Under the pieces are notes generated by a model. The model was not told the DNA's origin. It saw only the letters and a program-made list of their open reading frames with translations, and made no database searches. Position numbers and translations under genes: made by a program. Positions 1 through 8,494 of a stretch of DNA of 64,000 nucleotides are shown here, piece after piece (the stretch's first letter is position 1; each line of letters starts with the position of its first letter). The stretch is from Citrobacter freundii (GTDB lineage Bacteria > Pseudomonadota > Gammaproteobacteria > Enterobacterales > Enterobacteriaceae), in contig NZ_JAALBX010000014.1 in NCBI RefSeq assembly GCF_011077955.1, positions 39,172 through 103,171 of the forward strand, in the 5' to 3' direction.

Positions 1-432
1 CTTATAAACTTTGTCCTGATGGCTCTGTTTAGCGCGTTGCTTTTCACGACCTTGCCGACAGAGGGGCAGGGCGGCAGTTTTGTCGCGTTCTTCGCCGTTT
101 TCCTGATGCTGTTTTTAACGGCCGGGCTCGGCAGTGGCTCTACTTTCCAGATGATCTCGGTGATATTCCGCAAGCTGACCATGGATCGCGTAAAAGCGGC
201 GGGTGGTAGCGAAGAGCAGGCGATGCGTGAGGCCGCGACTGAAACGGCGGCGGCGTTGGGCTTTATCTCAGCCATTGGCGCGATTGGCGGATTCTTTATC
301 CCGAAAGCCTTTGGTACATCGCTTGAGCTTACCGGTTCCCCGGCGGGCGCGATGAAAGTCTTCCTTGTGTTTTATATTGTTTGTGTGGCGGTAACCTGGC
401 TGGTGTATGGCCGTAAAACTGCCGGAAAATAA
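1..432 (+). CDS. narK: Nitrate/nitrite transporter NarK, C-terminal part (5' end outside window)
   Basis: The reading frame is open from base 1 to the TAA at 430-432 and encodes the last 143 residues of a major facilitator superfamily transporter. The translated part has hydrophobic membrane segments, including a Gly/Ser-rich one (LTAGLGSGSTFQMI), and a late helix ending in the basic tail YGRKTAGK. This matches the C-terminal half of enterobacterial NarK as I know it. NarK exchanges nitrate for nitrite at the inner membrane and supplies NarGHI. In E. coli it lies directly upstream of narG on the same strand. Here the strand and order are kept, but about 4.3 kb separates the two genes. Confidence 0.93.
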   Translation, partial: LINFVLMALFSALLFTTLPTEGQGGSFVAFFAVFLMLFLTAGLGSGSTFQMISVIFRKLTMDRVKAAGGSEEQAMREAATETAAALGFISAIGAIGGFFIPKAFGTSLELTGSPAGAMKVFLVFYIVCVAVTWLVYGRKTAGK

Positions 433-455
433 TGATTTAGTTGTTGTTATCCTTT

Positions 456-480
456 GCGCGGCGAGTCCGCGCTTTTTTTT
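456..480 (+). terminator. Rho-independent terminator of narK
   Basis: The stem is GCGCGG (456-461) with CCGCGC (467-472) and a five-base loop, followed directly by eight T. It lies 24 bases past the narK stop codon. Confidence 0.85.
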
Positions 481-1114
481 GCCCTCAGGAAGGGGGGAGG
501 GTTTACTGCAATTAAACAAAAACGTAATAACTTGCGTTAAAACACATGGTTTTCATTATTTTTGATGCATGGATTGCATGAGTTTTACTCTCCAGCCTGT
601 AGCTTAAGACACTGCTTTATGAATTATTTTAGAACGCGAGTTATGTATAAACTTTCCCTGTTTATGCAAGTGTAATGAATAATGCCATTCGATTTTTCTT
701 ACAAGATAATTGCTAATTTCGTCCCAAAAGCCAAGTCCTTAAGAGCTTTCTGCGCGAGTAGCATAGTTCTGTCTTACTTCATTAAACGACATCGTAGACA
801 ATTTAATACTAATCATATCCTCGCAGTTTTTAATATGGGTTGTTAGCACATACAAAACGTGGAGAGGTATGCGCGAATCGAAAATACCTGCAAAAACTTG
901 ACCCACTTTAAAACGGGAAGATAAGTGAGGGGAATAATAAACACCCAATAATCGGATGTTACATTCACTGCATTGATTAGCATATATAACCTATTTATGA
1001 CACTAATAAAAAGGTGGCGTTTTCTTTTGCTGATGTTCTAAAGTGAGAACATGCTCAATTTTCTTTCATCATAACGTGCTCGATAATCGAATGATTATAA
1101 AAAAGGAGCTGGTT
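481..1114. other. AT-rich intergenic stretch at the left edge of the islet
   Basis: There is no convincing gene. A 69-codon frame on the minus strand (739-948) has no family resemblance that I recognise and no clear ribosome binding site, so I do not call it. Base composition is clearly lower in GC than in narK or narG, which suggests that acquired DNA starts soon after the narK terminator. Confidence 0.5.
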
Positions 1115-1816
1115 ATGTATTACAGCAATATTATCATAAAAAAAATTGGAACTGACAAAGAGCTCGCTGCACGGTTAGATAAAGCGTTATCGGGAGTTAA
1201 AGAGGGGGTTGTCGATTATGTGAACGGTTTGGGCGATGGCGCAACGCGGTTAATTTATTATACCTCCTGTCTTACAGACAATTATCAAGATGTTTGTAAA
1301 AAACTTGGATCTGAAGATGTTAGATTTATATGCGCACTGTATGAGCTTGTAAAGCATAGAGATATTATCTTTCGCATGGTGAAGATATATATTGAAATCC
1401 TGCTTAAAAATAAAAGCGAGACAGAAAAGAAAACCATCCTTGAGAAATTAATACCATTCACGAAAAATTACTCCATTAAATACATTTCCAGGAATGGGTT
1501 AATTTACGGCATGGCAGCATATATATGCCATGGTAACAACACGAATTTATCAGTTCAGAATGCATTAATGAAAAGAACAGGAAGCAGAGCTGGATGGGTA
1601 ATTGGAGGATTAAATATTTACGGAGTTGTTCAGCATGCTGCCGATAGTGCAAATAACCTAAAGCATTTTTGTCCATTATTTTACAATGCATTATATAGTG
1701 AGAGGCTAGAAATGATGTATTTCTTGATTGAGCCTGTCATTATAAAGTCAGGGTATTTAAATATTAGTACAGCCTCTGATGAAGAAATTGTCAGGGCATT
1801 GAAAAAAATGATGTAA
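1115..1816 (+). CDS. Putative toxin/effector of an Hcp-linked pair, unknown family
   Basis: The protein is 233 residues. The start is the ATG at 1115 because AAGGAG lies six bases upstream. An earlier GTG at 1043 is in frame but has no such site. I do not recognise a catalytic motif. The N-terminal half is helical and charged. A Gly-rich, fairly hydrophobic stretch (GWVIGGLNIYGVV, near residue 160) is followed by another hydrophobic segment (LEMMYFLIEPVII). The gene is AT-rich, is followed after 2 bases by a small membrane protein gene and then by hcp, and has no signal peptide. This layout is typical of a secreted antibacterial effector with membrane-located immunity. Pore-forming type VI effectors of the Ssp6 type have membrane immunity proteins and would fit, but that is inference from context only. 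Confidence 0.55.
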   Translation: MYYSNIIIKKIGTDKELAARLDKALSGVKEGVVDYVNGLGDGATRLIYYTSCLTDNYQDVCKKLGSEDVRFICALYELVKHRDIIFRMVKIYIEILLKNKSETEKKTILEKLIPFTKNYSIKYISRNGLIYGMAAYICHGNNTNLSVQNALMKRTGSRAGWVIGGLNIYGVVQHAADSANNLKHFCPLFYNALYSERLEMMYFLIEPVIIKSGYLNISTASDEEIVRALKKMM

Positions 1817-1818
1817 CT

Positions 1819-2052
1819 ATGCTTAATATAATAAATGAAATTTTGAAGCGTTGTGTTAAGCGTCTCTTTAATAGCATTAAAGATGATTGTATTAACAATA
1901 TTATTGGTTGTGGGATGGCTCTTTTAGTTACGTTGATTTCCATTACCATTTCAATTTTTGTCAACAATAACAAAATTGCATTTGGAATTATCGCCTTGAT
2001 AGTGATAATTATCTTTTTTTTAACGGTGTTTTATTACAACGGAAAGGAATAA
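1819..2052 (+). CDS. Small two-helix membrane protein, probable immunity protein
   Basis: The protein is 77 residues. An amphipathic basic N-terminus of about 28 residues is followed by two strongly hydrophobic segments (about 29-48 and 53-71) separated by VNNNK, then a short tail. It starts 2 bases after the stop of the preceding gene and ends 1 base before hcp, so the three genes look co-transcribed. A small inner-membrane protein directly downstream of a putative effector is the usual form of immunity to membrane-targeting toxins. No family was recognised, and the assignment rests on position and topology. Confidence 0.55.
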   Translation: MLNIINEILKRCVKRLFNSIKDDCINNIIGCGMALLVTLISITISIFVNNNKIAFGIIALIVIIIFFLTVFYYNGKE

Positions 2053-2053
2053 A

Positions 2054-2533
2054 ATGTCTATACCAGCACATATTTGGTTCACCGATGATAATGGATCGCC
2101 TTTAATTGGTGAATGCTTGATGCCAACACGACTGGGTTCCACTGAACTTAAATCTTTTAATCATTCGGTATGGATTCCTACAGACCATAATACAGGTAAA
2201 CTTACTGGAACCCGTCTTCATGTTCCGATCACATTTGAAAAAGAGATAGATCGCATTACGCCCTATTTATTCAGAGGTGTATGCCAAGGTAGAGTATTTA
2301 AAGAAGCGTTAATAAAGATGTATAAGATTAATCAGGCCGGAATCGAGTTGGAGTATTTCAATATAAAATTAGAAAATGTAAAGATAACAAGGATTTCTCC
2401 AGTTCTGTTTCCTTTGGGCGTTGCTAGTAAACATATGGAAGAAGTTGAGATTCGTTATGAATCCATTGAGTGGATATATTGTGATGGGAACATAATGTTT
2501 AAAGATTTATGGAATGAAAGAGCAGTAGCTTAA
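2054..2533 (+). CDS. hcp: Hcp family type VI secretion tube protein (orphan)
   Basis: The protein is 159 residues, the usual length for the Hcp1 family. It begins MSIPAHIWF and carries family-typical segments: SFNHSVWIPTD, the THVP-like strand LHVPITFEKE, DRITPYLF, and the end EWIYCDGNIMFKDLWNERA. Hcp forms hexameric rings that stack into the tube of the type VI secretion system and can carry small effectors in the lumen. AAAGGA lies upstream of the ATG. No sheath, baseplate or ATPase genes are nearby, so this copy must work with a system encoded elsewhere, if at all. Its AT-rich composition matches the two genes before it, which suggests that the three moved together. Confidence 0.92.
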   Translation: MSIPAHIWFTDDNGSPLIGECLMPTRLGSTELKSFNHSVWIPTDHNTGKLTGTRLHVPITFEKEIDRITPYLFRGVCQGRVFKEALIKMYKINQAGIELEYFNIKLENVKITRISPVLFPLGVASKHMEEVEIRYESIEWIYCDGNIMFKDLWNERAVA

Positions 2534-2534
2534 C

Positions 2535-2560
2535 AAAAGGGACTCGGCAGGGTCCCTTTT
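2535..2560 (+). terminator. Terminator of the hcp transcript
   Basis: AAAAGGGAC (2535-2543) pairs with GTCCCTTTT (2552-2560) around an eight-base loop, two bases after the hcp stop. The T's of the 3' arm form a short U-tract. The lipase relic starts at the next base. Confidence 0.7.
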
Positions 2561-3510
2561 CTGGGGCTGTTTGATACGGTGGCGGCCATCGGGAGCCTGT
2601 TGAACTTCTACGGCGTTAACGGGCGCAGCAACCCCGGCGTCAACCTCGAACTGCGCCCTTCAGTGGCGCAGAAGGTATTTCAGATAAGCGCGATGCACGA
2701 GTGCCGGTACAACTTCAGCCTGAACAGTATCGCGGGGATGTGGCCAGAGCTGGCGTTGCCGGGGGCGCACTCGGACATCGGCGGAGGTTACAACGCGGGA
2801 GTGGATGAAATCTCCCTGCTGACGATGCCGGACTTTGAGGTGATACCGGAGAGCGCGGATGAGACGCAGACGGTGTCTACCGTCAGGCGGAGAAAATGCG
2901 TCAGGCGCTGTATTCGCTGCCGGCGCTTAAGTACCTGATGCCATATGGTAAGGTAGAGACGAAAATGATTTCGTGGCCGCTGGTTAACCGGGACAAGGCG
3001 CGAGCATTTATTTTTGAAAAGAAAGCCGGTGCGGCAGTGTTTATGACGCGAACGGCGGTGCCCAACGACTGGGAAAAGGTGTGCATGCGGGTAATGCTCG
3101 ATGCGGCACAGGACGCCGGGGTTATGTTTGCACCGATACTAAATAGTAATAAAGAGCTGGCGTTGCCGTTAGAGCTACTTCCTATGTGTGATAAAGCGAT
3201 AGCGCAGGGTCGCGCAGTCCGGCGTGGCGCGGAGCCGGAGGGCTTCACGACGGATGAGATGCGGACCATTGGGCGCTATCTGCACTGTTCGGCGAATTGG
3301 AATATCGACTCCGACCTCAGCGTGTGGGTGAGTCCGTCCTCGGGAGAGGTTTTTCTGAGAAACCACTATGCGCCGACGGATGAGCGCTCCTTCGTGTGGC
3401 CGATGGCACCGGGCAAAGGCTGGGTGCGGACGGTATGGCGGATGGATGACCAGCAGCAGTGGGAAGCCAGGGCGCGGGCGAACGCAGACGCGCTGGACGG
3501 ACTTTTCTGA
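2561..3510 (+). pseudogene. Tle-type (DUF2235) type VI lipase effector, 5'-truncated and frameshifted
   Basis: The frame opens abruptly with LGLFDTVAAIGSL and continues through GAHSDIGGGYN, which contains the conserved Asp/His region of DUF2235 (Tle1-like) phospholipase effectors. The N-terminal part that should carry the GxSxG nucleophile motif is missing. Near 2860-2880 the coding frame shifts by one base: the first frame runs out into RRRKCVRRC, while the next frame reads YRQAEKMRQALYSLP and continues to the TGA at 3508. The rest is the C-terminal domain, ending WEARARANADALDGLF. The piece is GC-rich, unlike the hcp group before it. The intact immunity-like lipoprotein gene follows 10 bases later. 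Confidence 0.85.
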
Positions 3511-3520
3511 GGAGGCAGGG

Positions 3521-4222
3521 ATGAAACGATTACCGCTGATGGTGGCTGTGCTGGGCGTCATGCTGATTACCGGCTGCCATAACCGTCGCGCAGGCGTGAA
3601 AACGCTGTTAGGAGATGGGATAGAGCAGTGGGGACAGAAGCTGCCTTACGATCACTGGCAATTTAATTTTTTTCACCCGAAAAATCTGCCCGCACTGGTG
3701 ACGCTGGTGTATTTGGAAGACGGTGATATCCGGGAGACCATCTTCCGGCGACTGGATCCGACCGAACCGAGCCAGAGCAGTGTTGGGACATGGAGCAAGC
3801 GCGTGGGTGGTTTTTCTGCCAATTTCAATATTGGCAAGGCACTGCCAGTCAGGATGACGGTGTGCTGGGATTCGGTTATCGATAAAAAGGCGTATGAGAC
3901 TGAAATCTGGTTCAGCCCGGAGACGTGGCAGCAGATGCTCACGGCCTATCCAGATACCTATAAGCCGGGGAAGACGTATTACCGGGATAATATGATTATC
4001 GGACTGGCACCGGGAGGAACGGTGCGGCTGTGGCTTGAGAATAACGGTGATCCTGTTGTGCTCCAGCATCCGGCCCGCCAGCTCACCCTGACGGGGGACG
4101 ATATGCTGATATGCAAAAATGTCCCAAACCGGATTGATTTCAGTTATATAGAGGCTAACGGTTACGATCCCTTTATCCGCGATTTTATCAAGGGGAAAGC
4201 CTATCCGTATGGTAACTGGTAG
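3521..4222 (+). CDS. DUF2931-type lipoprotein, probable Tle immunity protein (Tli)
   Basis: The protein is 233 residues. The start is ATG 3521 after GGAGG at 3511-3515. A longer in-frame extension upstream overlaps the lipase relic and has no merit. The N-terminus is a lipoprotein signal: two basic residues, a hydrophobic core and the lipobox ITGC with Cys19. The mature part has segments I associate with DUF2931 proteins (LPYDHWQFNFFHPKNLPALV, ETEIWFSPETW, TYYRDNMIIGLAPGGTVRLWL). Such lipoproteins lie beside Tle phospholipase genes and neutralise them in the periplasm. Here the partner enzyme is broken but this frame is open and complete, so it may still protect against the same toxin from neighbours. 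Confidence 0.8.
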   Translation: MKRLPLMVAVLGVMLITGCHNRRAGVKTLLGDGIEQWGQKLPYDHWQFNFFHPKNLPALVTLVYLEDGDIRETIFRRLDPTEPSQSSVGTWSKRVGGFSANFNIGKALPVRMTVCWDSVIDKKAYETEIWFSPETWQQMLTAYPDTYKPGKTYYRDNMIIGLAPGGTVRLWLENNGDPVVLQHPARQLTLTGDDMLICKNVPNRIDFSYIEANGYDPFIRDFIKGKAYPYGNW

Positions 4223-4242
4223 GATGTAAGGCTCAGAAAAAC

Positions 4243-4269
4243 CAAAAGGATCTTTTTGAGATCCTTTTG
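4243..4269 (+). terminator. Terminator-like hairpin after the lipoprotein gene
   Basis: CAAAAGGATCT (4243-4253) pairs perfectly with AGATCCTTTTG (4259-4269) around a five-base loop. The T's lie in the 3' arm of the stem. It is placed 20 bases after the stop codon. Confidence 0.65.
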
Positions 4270-4640
4270 AATATCAATTTGATCGTTTTGACGGGTTAAA
4301 CTTCAATATTTTTTAATTGTCGCGTTTTACAGTTTCGCTCCCACCGGGTTTTATAGAAAACGTAACCATTCCACTAAACCTACCCGGCACGCAGCCAAAC
4401 CAAACTTCCTCCACACTCGCGTAAATCGCTGGCTCAGCCCTTGACCCGCGTCACATTTACCCCCTGCAAGGCAGCGCCGCTTCAGCATCTACCCCCAAAT
4501 ACCCCGACCCGATAACAAATGCTGGTTAAAAACTAACTGATTGCAAAATTAATCAGAAAAAACAGGTAGTTAAAAAATAAACATATCTCCCACTTTGGTG
4601 GTATTTGCAGCGTTTTGACATTTTTCAAAGGGTTACAGGC

Positions 4641-4681
4641 TTGATCGGTGTCAATTCCGGGTGAAAAGCGGGGAGTAACCT
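4641..4681 (+). promoter_or_regulatory. FNR box and -10 of the narG promoter
   Basis: TTGATCGGTGTCAA (4641-4654) differs from the FNR consensus TTGATNNNNATCAA at one base and is nearly the same as the E. coli narG site. A -10-like TAACCT at 4676-4681 would place the transcript start near 4689, so the box is centred close to -41.5, as in class II FNR promoters. Runs such as TACCCCC further upstream (about 4440-4510) could be NarL heptamers, but I could not assign them. Between 4270 and 4640 I see no gene. Confidence 0.8.
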
Positions 4682-4747
4682 TGCGTCAAATTCTTGCAAT
4701 GTCGATTTAGCAGAAGAGCCTAAAGGCTCCTTACAGGAGAACCCCCG

Positions 4748-7700
4748 ATGAGCAAATTTCTGGATCGGTTTCGCTACTTCAAACAGAAGGGCGATACCTT
4801 TGCCGATGGGCACGGACAGATTCTGGATACTAACCGGGACTGGGAAGACGGTTACCGTCAGCGCTGGCAGCACGATAAAATCGTGCGCTCCACTCATGGC
4901 GTAAACTGCACCGGCTCATGCAGCTGGAAGATTTATGTCAAAAATGGTCTGGTCACCTGGGAAACCCAGCAAACCGACTACCCGCGCACCCGTCCGGATA
5001 TGCCTAATCATGAACCGCGCGGCTGCCCTCGCGGGGCAAGTTACTCCTGGTATCTCTACAGCGCTAATCGCCTGAAATATCCGATGATGCGCAAGCGCCT
5101 GATGAAACTGTGGCGTGAAGCAAAAGCGCAGCATAGCGATCCGGTGGACGCCTGGGCTGCCATCATGTCCGACAGCGACAAAACCAAAAGCTACAAACAG
5201 GCGCGCGGACGCGGCGGGTTTGTGCGCTCCTCATGGCAGGAAGTGAATGAACTGATTGCCGCCTCCAACGTCTGGACGGCAAAAACCTATGGCCCGGACC
5301 GTATCGCGGGTTTCTCCCCGATCCCGGCGATGTCGATGGTGTCTTACGCCTCCGGCGCGCGTTATTTGTCGCTGATTGGCGGCACCTGCCTGAGCTTCTA
5401 CGACTGGTACTGCGATTTGCCGCCCGCATCGCCGATGACCTGGGGCGAACAAACCGACGTACCGGAATCCGCCGACTGGTATAACTCCAGCTATATCATC
5501 GCCTGGGGTTCCAACGTACCGCAGACTCGTACCCCGGACGCCCATTTCTTTACCGAAGTGCGTTACAAAGGCACCAAAACCGTCGCCGTTACCCCCGACT
5601 ATGCGGAAATCGCCAAGCTGTGCGACCAGTGGTTAGCGCCGAAACAGGGCACCGACAGCGCGATGGCGCTGGCGATGGGGCATGTCATGCTGCGCGAGTT
5701 CCATCTGGAACGTCCGAGCCAGTACTTCACTGATTATGTGCGTCGCTATACCGATATGCCGATGCTGGTCATGCTTGAACCGCGCGACGGGTTTTACGCC
5801 GCAGGTCGGATGCTGCGCGCCTCCGATCTGGTGGACGGCCTGGGCCAGGAAAACAATCCAGAATGGAAAACCGTGGCGGTTGATAACCAGAACGGCGAAA
5901 TGATTGCGCCAAACGGTTCAATTGGCTACCGCTGGGGCGAGAAAGGTAAATGGAACCTGGAGCAGCGCGACGGCACCACCGGCGAAGAAACTGAGCTGCG
6001 CCTGTCGCTTCTGGGCAGCCATGACGAGATTGCCGATGTCGGTTTCCCGTACTTCGGCGGCGCCGAAAGTGAACACTTCAAAAGCGTCCAGCTTGAAAAT
6101 GTGTTGATGCACAAACTGCCGGTTAAACGTGTGCAACTGGCGGACGGCAGCAGCGCGCTGGTCACCACTGTTTATGATTTGACTCTCGCGAACTACGGCC
6201 TGGATCGCGGTCTGGGCGATGTGAACTGCGCCAGCAGCTATGACGACGTCAAAGCTTACAGCCCGGCCTGGGCCGAAGCGATCACCGGCGTGTCCCGCAG
6301 CCACATTATCCGCATTGCCCGTGAGTTTGCCGATAACGCCGATAAGACCCATGGTCGCTCAATGATCATCGTCGGTGCTGGTCTGAACCACTGGTTCCAC
6401 ATGGACATGAACTACCGCGGCCTTATCAATATGCTGATTTTCTGCGGTTGCGTAGGGCAGAGCGGCGGCGGTTGGGCGCACTATGTGGGCCAGGAAAAAC
6501 TGCGTCCGCAAACTGGCTGGCAGCCGCTGGCGTTTGGCCTTGACTGGCAGCGTCCGGCTCGTCACATGAACAGCACGTCGTTCTTCTATAACCACTCCAG
6601 CCAGTGGCGTTATGAAACGCTGGGTGCCGAGGATTTACTCTCACCGCTGGCGGATAAATCACGCTATACCGGTCATCTGCTGGACTTTAACGTGCGCGCC
6701 GAGCGTATGGGCTGGCTGCCGTCTGCGCCGCAGCTCGGCACTAACCCGCTGCGTATCAAAGCCGCCGCCGACGCCGCAGGCATGAGCCCGGTGGATTACA
6801 CCGTGCAGGCGCTGAAATCCGGCGAGATCCGCTTTGCGGCGGAACAGCCGGAAAACGGTAAAAACCATCCGCGTAACCTGTTCGTCTGGCGCTCTAACCT
6901 GCTGGGGTCTTCCGGTAAAGGGCATGAGTACATGCTCAAATACCTGCTGGGCACCGACCACGGGATTCAGGGGCAGGATCTGGGCCAGGAAGGCGGCGTG
7001 AAGCCGGAAGAAGTGGAATGGCAGGATAACGGGCTTGACGGCAAACTGGACCTGGTGGTGACGTTGGACTTCCGTCTGTCGAGCACCTGCCTGTATTCCG
7101 ATATCGTGCTGCCGACCGCGACCTGGTATGAGAAAGACGACATGAATACTTCGGATATGCATCCGTTTATTCATCCGCTTTCCGCCGCCGTGGACCCGGC
7201 CTGGGAATCCAAAAGCGACTGGGAAATTTACAAAGCCATCGCGAAGAAATTCTCCGAGCTGTGTGTAGGCCATCTGGGTAAAGAAACCGACGTGGTGACC
7301 CTGCCGATTCAGCACGACAGCGCCGCCGAACTGGCGCAACCGCTGGATGTGAAAGACTGGAAAAAAGGCGAGTGTGAACTGATCCCTGGCAAAACCGCAC
7401 CGCACATTTTAGTAGTGGAGCGTGACTACCCGGCCACGTATGAGCGCTTTACCTCAATCGGCCCGTTGATGGAGACCATCGGCAACGGCGGTAAAGGGAT
7501 CGCCTGGAATACCCAGAGCGAAATGGACTTGCTGCGCAAGCTTAACTACACCAAAGCGGACGGCCCGGCTAAAGGTCAGCCGATGCTGAACACCGCGATT
7601 GACGCAGCGGAAATGATCCTGGCGCTTGCACCGGAAACCAACGGCCATGTAGCGGTGAAAGCCTGGGCGGCGCTCAGCGAGTTCACCGGGCGCGATCACA

Positions 7701-8494
7701 CGCATCTGGCGACCAATAAAGAGGAAGAGAAAATTCGCTTCCGCGATATTCAGGCCCAGCCGCGCAAAATTATCTCAAGCCCGACCTGGTCTGGTCTGGA
7801 AGATGAGCACGTCTCGTATAACGCCGGGTATACCAACGTACATGAGCTGATCCCATGGCGTACGCTGTCGGGCCGTCAGCAGCTGTATCAGGACCACCCG
7901 TGGATGCGCGACTTCGGTGAAAGCCTGTTGGTTTACCGTCCGCCGATTGATACCCGCTCTGTAAAAGCGGTGATGGGTAAGAAGTCCAACGGCAACCCGG
8001 AAAAAGCGCTCAACTTCCTGACGCCGCACCAGAAATGGGGGATCCACTCCACTTATAGCGACAACTTGCTGATGCTGACGCTTTCGCGCGGCGGCCCGAT
8101 TGTCTGGATGAGTGAAATCGACGCGAAAGCGTTAGGGATCGCGGATAACGACTGGATTGAAGTGTTCAACGCCAACGGCGCGTTAACCGCCCGTGCGGTA
8201 GTGAGCCAGCGCGTGCCGGAAGGCATGACCATGATGTATCACGCTCAGGAGCGCATCGTGAACTTGCCGGGTTCTGAAGTTACCGGCCAGCGCGGCGGTA
8301 TTCACAACTCCGTGACCCGCATCACCCCGAAACCGACCCATATGATCGGCGGCTATGCGCAACTGGCTTACGGCTTTAACTACTACGGCACTGTGGGTTC
8401 GAACCGTGATGAGTTTGTGGTGGTACGTAAGATGAAAAATATCGACTGGCTAGATGGCGAAGGTAATGACCAGGTACAGGAGAGCGTAAAATGA
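4748..8494 (+). CDS. narG: Respiratory nitrate reductase A, alpha subunit NarG
   Basis: The protein is 1248 residues, against 1247 in E. coli. NarG is the cytoplasmic catalytic subunit that reduces nitrate to nitrite with a molybdenum bis-MGD cofactor. The N-terminal FS0 cluster ligands are visible as His50, Cys54, Cys58 and Cys93. The region with the molybdenum-ligand aspartate is YDWYCDLPPASP (about 218-229). The C-terminal MGD-binding domain includes VPEGMTMMYHAQERIVN and ends in a charged tail. A GGAGA site precedes the ATG. It overlaps narH by 4 bases and is the first gene of narGHJI, expected to be induced by FNR without oxygen and by NarL with nitrate. Confidence 0.98.
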   Translation: MSKFLDRFRYFKQKGDTFADGHGQILDTNRDWEDGYRQRWQHDKIVRSTHGVNCTGSCSWKIYVKNGLVTWETQQTDYPRTRPDMPNHEPRGCPRGASYSWYLYSANRLKYPMMRKRLMKLWREAKAQHSDPVDAWAAIMSDSDKTKSYKQARGRGGFVRSSWQEVNELIAASNVWTAKTYGPDRIAGFSPIPAMSMVSYASGARYLSLIGGTCLSFYDWYCDLPPASPMTWGEQTDVPESADWYNSSYIIAWGSNVPQTRTPDAHFFTEVRYKGTKTVAVTPDYAEIAKLCDQWLAPKQGTDSAMALAMGHVMLREFHLERPSQYFTDYVRRYTDMPMLVMLEPRDGFYAAGRMLRASDLVDGLGQENNPEWKTVAVDNQNGEMIAPNGSIGYRWGEKGKWNLEQRDGTTGEETELRLSLLGSHDEIADVGFPYFGGAESEHFKSVQLENVLMHKLPVKRVQLADGSSALVTTVYDLTLANYGLDRGLGDVNCASSYDDVKAYSPAWAEAITGVSRSHIIRIAREFADNADKTHGRSMIIVGAGLNHWFHMDMNYRGLINMLIFCGCVGQSGGGWAHYVGQEKLRPQTGWQPLAFGLDWQRPARHMNSTSFFYNHSSQWRYETLGAEDLLSPLADKSRYTGHLLDFNVRAERMGWLPSAPQLGTNPLRIKAAADAAGMSPVDYTVQALKSGEIRFAAEQPENGKNHPRNLFVWRSNLLGSSGKGHEYMLKYLLGTDHGIQGQDLGQEGGVKPEEVEWQDNGLDGKLDLVVTLDFRLSSTCLYSDIVLPTATWYEKDDMNTSDMHPFIHPLSAAVDPAWESKSDWEIYKAIAKKFSELCVGHLGKETDVVTLPIQHDSAAELAQPLDVKDWKKGECELIPGKTAPHILVVERDYPATYERFTSIGPLMETIGNGGKGIAWNTQSEMDLLRKLNYTKADGPAKGQPMLNTAIDAAEMILALAPETNGHVAVKAWAALSEFTGRDHTHLATNKEEEKIRFRDIQAQPRKIISSPTWSGLEDEHVSYNAGYTNVHELIPWRTLSGRQQLYQDHPWMRDFGESLLVYRPPIDTRSVKAVMGKKSNGNPEKALNFLTPHQKWGIHSTYSDNLLMLTLSRGGPIVWMSEIDAKALGIADNDWIEVFNANGALTARAVVSQRVPEGMTMMYHAQERIVNLPGSEVTGQRGGIHNSVTRITPKPTHMIGGYAQLAYGFNYYGTVGSNRDEFVVVRKMKNIDWLDGEGNDQVQESVK

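Noticed and set aside
739..948. 69-codon minus-strand frame near the left edge
   Set aside because: No family resemblance and no clear ribosome site. The length is not unusual for AT-rich non-coding DNA.
6659..7405. 248-codon frame antisense to narG
   Set aside because: It lies fully inside narG and reflects the GC-rich codon pattern of that gene. It has no ribosome site or protein-like family motif.
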